The notes below the pieces were generated by a model. That model saw only the letters and a program-made list of their open reading frames with translations. It searched no databases and was not told the origin of the DNA. Source: Plenodomus lindquistii (Eukaryota; Ascomycota; Dothideomycetes; Pleosporales; Leptosphaeriaceae). From it: a DNA stretch of 64,000 nt. The position numbers were made by a program, and so were the translations under genes. The stretch covers positions 558,001 through 622,000 of the forward strand of contig JANUWI010000007.1 in assembly GCA_025504975.1 (NCBI GenBank). The letters are read 5' to 3'. Below are positions 56,656 through 64,000 of the stretch, piece after piece (position 1 is the stretch's first letter; each line of letters begins with the position of its first letter).

Positions 56656-59600
56656 TCATATCAAGCTATCTCCTCCGCTACCCCAGTTTGTTTGCTGCTG
56701 CTGCTGTTGCTTCTGCTGCTGCTGTGTCTGTGTCTGCGCCCTCAACGAAGCCATACTATTCATGCCCATCCCACTACTCGAACTCGGTGTCCGATTCGCC
56801 ATGCCCAGACTAGGTGGTGGTGCTATGCTAAACGAGCTGTTCCCTGCTGGTTTCGCGGGCGGCGGCGCAATGCTAAATGAAGAATAAGGATTGGCCTGTG
56901 TGTAGCTCTGCTGCGACGCTGGAGCCATTGATGAGAAATTCGAGAGACTGCTTGTCGTGTTGTTGGCTGTGGATGATGAACTTCCCCAGGGGCTTGACGA
57001 CATTGCTGATCCGGCTTTGCTCCAGTCAATAGTAGAGTTGTTTGAGGTGGTGTATGAGGGCGTGGCGGAGGGCGACATCATACCGTTCATGCTCATAGCG
57101 GGTCTTGTCTGCTGTTGTGGCGGTGCAAAGGAAGGGCTTCCTATGCCTGGATTACTTGCGCTTAGTGCAGGGAAGGATGAATTGAGGGTACTGAGTGTGT
57201 TGTCTGGTGTGACTGCCCATTTCTGCGCTGGCGGCGCAGCAACGTTGGTATTTGGGGGAGGCGATACAGGTGGAGTGGACCATGAGAACGTCGGCGCTGG
57301 TGATGCGTTATTCGATCTCGGTGGGTTGAGAGAGCGTGAAGGCAACACGGTCGATCCTGATGCAGACGATGGTGCATTGGACCAAGAGTTGCCACCAAGC
57401 ATATCTGTTCCTCCAGAGGATCCTTGTGGTCCACCTCGTACAAGGGCCTCGAAGTCGGTGTCACCATTACCGTTGCTATTTTCAAAACCATTGGTGGTAG
57501 AAGGTCCACTGAAGCTCATGAACTCATTGCGTGACGTGACAGTTGCGTTGTTAGCGCCTAGTTCCTGAAGCTTGCGAGTCTGCTCATTCTCGACACGTGC
57601 CGACATGGACTTGATCAGAGTCATGTAGCCTTGAAACTGCTGGAGGTTGAGCAATGGTCCCAAACTGAACTGCCACATGATAGGAAGAACGTCTATGGCC
57701 AAGAAGTCGCTGTCAATCTGGTTGCTGATGGCTTTGAACACATCAAGAGCAGCCACCTGAATGACGTGTTAGCAATTGTCTCAGATGAGAAATATACACA
57801 GACGTACCATGACGGCAGGCTCCTTGGTCTTGATGCCTCGCAGCAGTGGCACGACCTTTTCCTGGACCGTGTACTTGTCTAATATCGATACATTCGAGGC
57901 TTTGGCCTTTGGCACAGCGACGATTCCAGTTAGGCCGTCCCCTTGATAATCTTCCTGTTCCTCGCCCCCTCCACCGCAGAGGGTCTTGAAAGCTTCCAGA
58001 CCTCGAATTTTAATGCCCATACTACTAGTTTTGGCGAAGATGGAGGCTATGACAGGAAACAGCTCGTTCTTGACAGTCGAGAAGTCCAGAATAGGAAGGA
58101 CAACGGGTAAGGTTCGGAGAGCAGCGTCGACAAGCGAATGCGTTGGAGACTCAAGGGCGTAGTTGATGATTGGCAGTATATCGTCTTTGAACTCTTTACC
58201 GCTTGAGTTATCGGCAGCAATCTGAATGTTCTCAAGCACAACCATGAGACCAGCTTCTTTCAGGCTGTCCCTCTCTGCACCTGGGCCCTTTGGGTTTGGC
58301 GCAGGTGTTGATAGGAACGTCTCCCTTAGCTTAGGTATGACCTTCTCTATGAAGGCTCGCTTGCCGGCAGGGAGCATCGTAATAATCTTGAAGACGTTCT
58401 GCAGGATCAGGGTAAGAAGTTCGCGATCTTTCATCTCCTCTAACAAAGCTGGTAGAATCTTCTTATCCAGTACTGATTTGGGAAATTGATTTAGTATCCT
58501 TGGTAAACCTCGTAGGAACTGTGACTTCTCATTGGGAGATTTTGCTGGTAGGGAGTCGAGGAAACGAATCGTGGACACCAAAATGTTGTCGAAATACTGT
58601 GCTTGCTGGAATTCTCGAGCATTGATGCGTTGTGCGGGGCGCCTGGTGATCAATCGATCCAGGACGCCGTTCATAACGTCGCGTGGCAGCGGTTGTGACG
58701 ACATGAAGTTGTTTGTTTTGCTTGGTATCGATGCAGACGAAGAGAAGGCGCGCTTGTATGAAGAAGTGCTCCCATTGAATTCCATTGGACTTCGGTGAGG
58801 CGAATTGTATAGCGCGATGATCAGCATACCCAGACTAAACATGTCGGCCGCTGGTGTGATATTGCCGTCCATGACGAAGTCTGGGGATGTGTAGTCCATG
58901 TTGAGCTGGACGTGGCGTGGAAGCCGCGCATCGTAGTTCAAGACCTCGGAGAGGGATATGGGGGTAACCGACGTGGGCTTTGTCGAGTTCTCGGGTGGAG
59001 TTGAGAAGCCCAGACCTGAGATCTTCCAGTCCGACTATGACAATGATTAGCAGCTCGCTCATGATGGACGTGCAGTAGATTGCCTACTTTGGCATTGATG
59101 AAGATGGCGTCGGGCGTCAGATTGGCGTGCACCAAGCCGGCGCTCTCGTGCAGAAATTCCAAGCCTTTGGCAATCTGTAGCAACCCTTTTTGTATCTCCA
59201 GTTCATCAATCTCCAGTTCGCGTCGTCGCTTCTGCCCGTCGGCTTCTTCGACAACATATCGACTGCGACGGCCGCCAACTCCACCAGCCTTTTCTTGTTC
59301 GTCCTTCTCCTGCAGTAGTCCAGCCAGCGATGCAGTGACACATTCGGTCGCGAACATGAGCCCACCGCCGCGAGTCTCCTCCACAGGCTCGACCAGTTCG
59401 AGGACACTTGGATGACGCAGCCGTGCGAGCGAGCTGGCCTCCTTCTTCAGCCTCTCAATCACCTCCTCGTGCGCGCGCTTCACCCCTGAGGCAGCAGATC
59501 GCCCACCGAAGCCTGCCCCCGCTGGCGGCTCAAGAGACTTCTTTTCGAAGACGAAGACGGACGCCGCCTTCCCTGTCGACTTCTTCTTCGCATCGTATAT

Positions 59601-59693
59601 CTTCCACGGTCCAGAGTACGACGTCGGCTGCGGACTGAGGGAGTAGTTGCTCGAGATGTTCGATGTGAACGACTTCAGGGCGTTGGAGAACAT
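56656..59693 (-). CDS. SCY1-like (SCYL2-type) pseudokinase
   Basis: Three exons, 59088-59693, 57808-59034 and 56656-57756, encode 977 residues. A kinase-like domain spans about 30-320, but key residues are changed: the HRD motif reads VHANLTPDAIF (His-Ala-Asn), and DFG is replaced by Ser-Gly-Leu in DWKISGLGF. It is therefore probably catalytically inactive. HEAT-like helices follow (NILVSTIRFLDSL, FLRGLPRILNQFPKSVLDKK, LLTLILQNVFKIITML), as in SCYL proteins. From about residue 700 the chain is Ser/Asn/Pro-rich and ends in a Gln-rich run coded by CAG/CAA before NWGSGGDSLI. SCYL2 proteins act in clathrin-coated vesicle traffic; yeast Scy1 is poorly characterised. The assignment to SCYL2 rather than SCYL1 is tentative. 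Confidence 0.9.
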
Positions 59694-60380
59694 GGTGGTC
59701 TAATCACCCTGCCGGCGACTTGTTCGGCGTAAAGCGGTCGCGTCATGGACTGTGATGTGGGAATGTAGGGGACCGCAGTGTGGGGAGTATGTATGTGTCA
59801 AGTTGTGGAATGGGTGTTGGGTGTGTTGGTCGTGTTCAAAGGTCTGAGACTGCCACCTGGAACACTGCGCCGAGAGCATCAGGGCATGTCAAACACGGTC
59901 GCGCTGTCCGCAGTGGAGTCGAAGGGACGTCTTCACGGCCGTCTTGAGAGTTCACGTTCTATTTTAGACCTCAATTAGCCTCGGATTTGCACATGCGCAA
60001 GGGATGAGGCGATGCTGCGACCCCACACGCGTTTGCGGAGCATGATTCTCGATAGTCAGGCATCATTGCGGTGCGCCCGACATGACATAAGCGCAACAAC
60101 GACGCGCCCATCTACACCATGACACAACTGAGCCGGAAGCAAAGTACAGCACCCTCCGATATCCGGACTACATGTTACTCCGACAACATTTGCGCCCTAT
60201 GTGGCGGTGAGGGTGCAATGGTAGACTAGTGATTGGTCGTGTGCGGCCCGCGGCAAAGTGCCCAGGGCGGTCATCGTCGGTTTTGTGGCTTCTAAGAAAT
60301 ATCCCCGACATCACCAATTGCACCTACGCTCCCACGCTCCCACACCACACCCATTGTGACTGGTCCAGCACTCAATCACC
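59694..60380. promoter_or_regulatory. Divergent promoter region, SCY1-like / BCAT
   Basis: 687 bp between outward starts. I looked for a Leu3-type CCG-N4-CGG site and found only CCGATATCCGG near 60158, whose spacer is one base too long. Confidence 0.45.
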
Positions 60381-61798
60381 ATGCTGCAACAACGGTCAAC
60401 ACGTTTGCTGTCTTCCTTGAGCCATTGCGCCCTCCGTTCGTCTGCAGCGCCGCTCAGCGCATCGCTGCGATGTCGGACCCAAAGAGCATACAGCATTCAT
60501 GCTGATGCGTCTGTTGGCGAAAAGATCAAGGACATAGACCCAACGAAGCTCACAATCACGAAGACAAAAACTCCAAAGGATTTGCTGCCCCCAGAGGAAC
60601 TCGTTTTTGGCCGCAACTTCTCAGGTAGCTTGTACCCATGACAGGTCCGAGTCCAACGCTGACCGATTACTCAAGATCATATGCTGGCGCTCGAGTGGAC
60701 GGCAACTGAAGGATGGCTGCCGGCACGCATTACACCCTACCAGAATCTCAGCCTCGACCCTGCGACCTGTGTCTTCCACTATGCGTTCGAGTGCTTCGAG
60801 GGCATGAAGGCGTACAAGGACAAGAGCGGCAATATCAGGCTGTTCAGGCCAGACAAGAACATGGCGAGACTGAATAAGTCTTCAGCTCGCATTGCGCTGC
60901 CAACCTTTGACCCGAATGCCATGATTCAACTCATCGGCGAGTTTGTAAAGCAGGACAAGCGTTTCATTCCAGAGTGAGTACTGACGGTTGATGTACTGTG
61001 GCATAGCGCATAGCTTGACTGACTGCGAAAGTGCTCGTGGATACTCGCTCTATCTCCGTCCGACCATGATTGGAACACAACGAACTCTTGGTGTGGGCCC
61101 TCCTGCGTCGGCGCTCCTCTACGTGATCGCTTCGCCTGTCGGCCCATACTACCCTACCGGCTTCAAGGCTATCTCGCTGGAGGCGACAGACTACGCCGTG
61201 CGCGCATGGCCGGGAGGTGTTGGTGATAAGAAGCTGGGAGCCAACTATGCGCCATGCATTCTGCCTCAGCAGCAAGCTGCCAGCCGTGGGTTCCATCAGA
61301 ATCTCTGGCTGTTCGGAGAGGAAGAATACATCACAGAGGTCGGCACAATGAACCTGTTTGCGGCGATCAAGAACAAGGAGACGGGGCAGCCAGAGCTGCT
61401 CACTGCGCCTCTCGATGGCACCATTCTCGAGGGTGTCACGCGAGACTCCATCTTGAGCCTTGCACGCGAACGCCTGGAGCCCAAGGGATGGAAGATACTG
61501 GAGCGTAAGTTCACCATGAAGGAGGTTGCCGATGCTGCCGATGAGGGCCGCATGATGGAGATCTTTGGAGCTGGCACTGCTGCCATTGTCAGTCCTGTGC
61601 GAAAGATCAGCTGGAAGGGTCGTCTGATTGATTGCGGACTCGAGGAGCATAGTGAGGCTGGCCCGATCACACAGCAGATGAAGGACTGGCTAGAAGCCAT
61701 CCAATATGGCGACGAAGACCACCCATGGAGGTAAGATTTGACGCTCAGCTACTCGTCAAGGACGGCTGCTAACACGCAATAGTCACAAGGTTATGTAA
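60381..61798 (+). CDS. BAT1: Mitochondrial branched-chain amino-acid aminotransferase
   Basis: Four exons, 60381-60624, 60676-60973, 61032-61730 and 61783-61798, encode 418 residues. A Ser/Leu/Arg-rich N-terminus (LLSSLSHCALRSSAAPL) suggests mitochondrial import. Class-IV PLP transaminase blocks follow: FHYAFECFEGMKAYK, FRPDKNMARLNKSSAR, GYSLYLRPTMIGTQRTLGV, the PLP Lys in GDKKLGANYAP, then WLFGEEEYITEVGTMNLF and EIFGAGTAAIVSPV. The last coding exon is 16 nt and completes HPWSHKVM; reading through the intron gives a false stop after HPWR. The enzyme interconverts Leu, Ile and Val with their keto acids. It is the first step of the path that continues in BCKDH (E2 at 45.2 kb). Confidence 0.95.
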
Positions 61799-62316
61799 GG
61801 GATGGCTGTTGGAAGTCACGGGCCGACTCGGCAAACATTCGCGTCTACACAGTAGCATGCATGCGTTGAGGCTGAAAATGGCCCTTGTACGAGGACGCGT
61901 CGGCTACGCGTCGAGAGGAGACGGCGACGTGACGGTATATAGGTGTTGAAGCGGTTGATGATCTACGGCTAGGATAGATGGCGCGCGGCAGTTGGCAGTG
62001 AACGCGTCCCCGCCGCCGGCGAAACAAGCAATCGTCGCGTGGAATCGTCTGATCCTTTTGGCGCATTGTGATGGCTGCCAGGCGCGTCGGTCGTGGGGCA
62101 CATGCAAGGCGTACCTGGTCCATGACGCATTTGGGCGTAGCTCCCAGGCCAAGTGCAGCGTGACACGGGCCCCAAGCTCCCCAATCTTGCACAGCAGCGC
62201 CCGCCTCGCCCACCCAGCCGCAACCACGACCAGCCACTCACCCACCGCCGTCAATTGCTGCGCAGACGCCTGTCCAGCTGCCCCCGCCATCGCACCGCTC
62301 TCCTCGCCCCGTCGCG
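61799..62316. other. Intergenic, 518 bp
   Basis: 3' flank of BCAT and promoter of the mitochondrial HMG gene. The last 150 bp are C-rich. No additional feature was seen. Confidence 0.5.
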
Positions 62317-63450
62317 ATGCTGGCCCGCAGTACGCTCGGTCGCCTGGCCGTTGACGGCTCCAAAACAACCCCACTCGACTTTGCACAGCTCGCCCGCCTG
62401 GCCCAGCGCGCCCTGCCCATCCGCAATGCCTCCAATGTCTCGGCTGCCCGCGCCTTGTGGCGTGCCCATGCTGCCACCCTGCACGCTCGCCGCTCCATTG
62501 CCACTACGGCCGCCGCAGTCAAGCCCACGGCCACGGTGAAGAAGGCGGTCAAGGCCAAGGCCGCGACCAAAGCAGCGCCCAAAGCAGCCCCGAAGAAGAC
62601 GGCAGCCGCGACCAAGGCGACGCCCAAGGCAGCGGCCAAAAAGGCACCTGCGAAGAAGCCCGCCGCCAAGAAGCCCGCAGCCAAGAAGAAGCCTGCGGCG
62701 AAGAAGCCCGCCCCGAAGAAGCGCGTCAAGAAGGTCATCACCCCGGAGGAGAAGGCAAAGCTCGATATTCGAGCGCTCAAGAAGCTTGCCCTCAAGGAGC
62801 CCGTCTCGCGCACTGCCGTCAGCGCAATCAATGTGTACATTGCCGAGAACACGCCCAAAGCAACCAGTGGACTGGACGCCAAGGCTGTACAGAGGCGGCT
62901 CGGTGAGCTTTCCAGCGACTTCAAGGCACTTAGTCCAGCTGAACGCGAGGTAAGTGGGAGCATGCAGTCATGCCTGGGTGTGCGCAATCCACTAATGCTG
63001 CCGCAAAGCGTTACAACCACCTGGCCCAAGAGAAGACTGTCGCCAGACGAGCCGAGTACAAGGCCTGGGTCGAGTCTCATACGCCTGACGAGATTAGGTT
63101 GGCCAATAATGCCCGCAGGCAGCTGAGGAAGAAGCTCGCCAACGCGCGCAAGAGTGGAAATCCGGCTCACACCGCAAAGCTCCAAGACGAGCGCGATCCC
63201 AAGAGTCCCGTAACACCATTCCTTCAGTTTGTTACCTCTAGGTATGCCTCTGGAGACATGAAGGGCATTACCGTCCCAGAAGCATCCAAATTGTGTGCCA
63301 ACGAGTGGAAGGTTTTGAGTGACGTTGAGAAACAGGCAAGTGCCTGCTCTCCCCTATATGAGCGATAAGCTAACATGCGTACAGAAATATATCGATGCTG
63401 CCAGGGCCGATTCTGAGAGGTATATGTCCGAGATGTCGGCCTTGCATTGA
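62317..63450 (+). CDS. Mitochondrial two-HMG-box DNA-packaging protein (Abf2/TFAM type)
   Basis: Three exons, 62317-62949, 63009-63335 and 63385-63450, encode 341 residues. The Arg/Ala/Leu N-terminus (MLARSTLGRLA.., HARRSIATTAAA) looks like a mitochondrial presequence. A histone-H1-like Lys/Ala/Pro tract (about 70-140, APAKKPAAKKPAAKKKPA) precedes HMG box 1 (about 160-235) and box 2 (PVTPFLQFVTSRYASGDM to the end). The last intron begins with GC rather than GT (CAG then GCAAGT), and the join restores SDVEKQ-KYIDAARADSERYM, the terminal HMG helix. The likely role is compaction and maintenance of mitochondrial DNA. Nuclear or plain HMGB function is the alternative if the presequence is not real. 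Confidence 0.88.
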
Positions 63451-64000
63451 TCTGACTAGGTCTTAACGTTTCTACTCGCTTTCTGCCTCCGCGCCGTCTT
63501 GTTTTCAGACCGCCAGACGTTTGATACGTTCAAGGCATATATATCATGTCAACTTGCGCTTCCAATCTGCGGTAGCTTAGTCAGTGGGTACAGGGGTAAT
63601 CGTGGACGTCTGGTTTCGGACGTTGGGTAAACGGTTGGTCGGTTCCTGTTTGATGTGCTCATGAAATACCTGTGTCTTATAGTGTGTAGCTTCAAGTCGA
63701 TCGATGATTTTATATGCCTCTCTCGTCTCATTTCATGTTCCGGCAGTTATTGTTTTGCTCCAAATATTGTGCCTATCATGCTCAATGTACACTAGCCTAT
63801 CACACAGCGCCATGCACGACGCCTCAATTCCTTATCTCTAACGCCCAATGCCAGCACCCCAGATTGTCTGCGACCTTCATCTAGACCAAGCGATTGTCTT
63901 TTTCCGCGGCTGATAAGCATGCATCCTACAACATGCTCGTCTGCGTCATTGGACAGGCCATCGCGGAGTCTCCATCTTACCCCAGACCCTATACATATTG
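63451..64000. other. Right-edge intergenic
   Basis: 550 bp to the window edge; 3' flank of the HMG gene. No gene is visible. Confidence 0.5.

Noticed and set aside
60150..60175. Leu3-type site upstream of BCAT
   Set aside because: CCGATATCCGG has a five-base spacer between CCG and CGG, not the required four.
62238..63185. 315-codon minus-strand frame with Phe/Ala/Gly repeats
   Set aside because: Reverse of the Lys/Ala/Pro tract in the mitochondrial HMG gene; apparent hydrophobicity comes from AAG/GCC read backward.
1..64000. CRISPR arrays, insertion sequences, bacterial operons, 5S or other rRNA genes, polyketide or peptide synthetase genes
   Set aside because: None seen. The intron-bearing gene structures mark the window as eukaryotic, and no backbone secondary-metabolite gene or intact transposon open frame is present.

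Overview
The window is nuclear DNA from a filamentous ascomycete. The evidence is short GT-AG introns (mostly 49-99 nt) with CTRAC-like branch sites, compact genes on both strands, fungal-type single-copy housekeeping proteins, and a beta-tubulin gene split by four introns. A Dothideomycete is my best guess, from the style of the kelch/transmembrane, F-box-like and giant repeat proteins; this is inference, and no species can be named. Coordinates of spliced genes run from start codon to stop codon, and exons are listed in each entry. All splice sites were read by eye from reading-frame continuity and GT..AG signals.

Layout. 0-6.3 kb: a kelch-like membrane protein running off the left edge, then a 3.9 kb stretch with no supportable gene. 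6.3-13 kb: ribosomal protein uL24 (RPL26), a 1206-residue AT-hook/C2H2 nuclear protein, the 50-residue OST4 subunit and the CCCH protein TMA46. 14-19.5 kb: an FAD-dependent phenol-hydroxylase-type monooxygenase, tRNA-Ile(AAU), a G-patch protein and a membrane-anchored short-chain dehydrogenase. 19.6-26 kb: an F-box-like pseudogene with two in-frame TAG stops, a GPI-anchored Ala/Ser-rich protein and a secreted major-royal-jelly/yellow-like protein. 26.6-32.8 kb: an Sld3-like replication regulator and a conserved-looking protein of unknown function. 34.6-42.5 kb: a 2565-residue, extremely repetitive Glu/Pro/Lys protein.

43-64 kb is dense and mostly housekeeping: casein kinase 2 beta, the mitochondrial branched-chain keto-acid dehydrogenase E2, prefoldin subunit 1, alkaline ceramidase, beta-tubulin, the phospholipid methyltransferase OPI3, an amino-acid transporter, a SCY1-like pseudokinase, mitochondrial branched-chain aminotransferase, and a two-HMG-box mitochondrial DNA-packaging protein.

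There is no operon logic, but some functions meet. BCAT and BCKDH-E2 are the first and a later step of branched-chain amino-acid breakdown and lie about 14 kb apart. Alkaline ceramidase and OPI3 act in ER lipid metabolism. Prefoldin delivers actin and tubulin to the folding machinery and sits 2 kb from beta-tubulin. I treat these as neighbours, not as a demonstrated cluster.

The most unusual object is the giant protein at 34.6-42.5 kb. It is built from about 16 degenerate modules (acidic patch, Trp-Gly, Lys cluster, Pro/Glu tract) separated by long charged coiled-coil-like runs. Other points of interest are the F-box pseudogene, a GC-AG intron, a 17-nt internal exon, a 16-nt terminal coding exon, and an upstream ORF whose stop overlaps the start of the giant gene.
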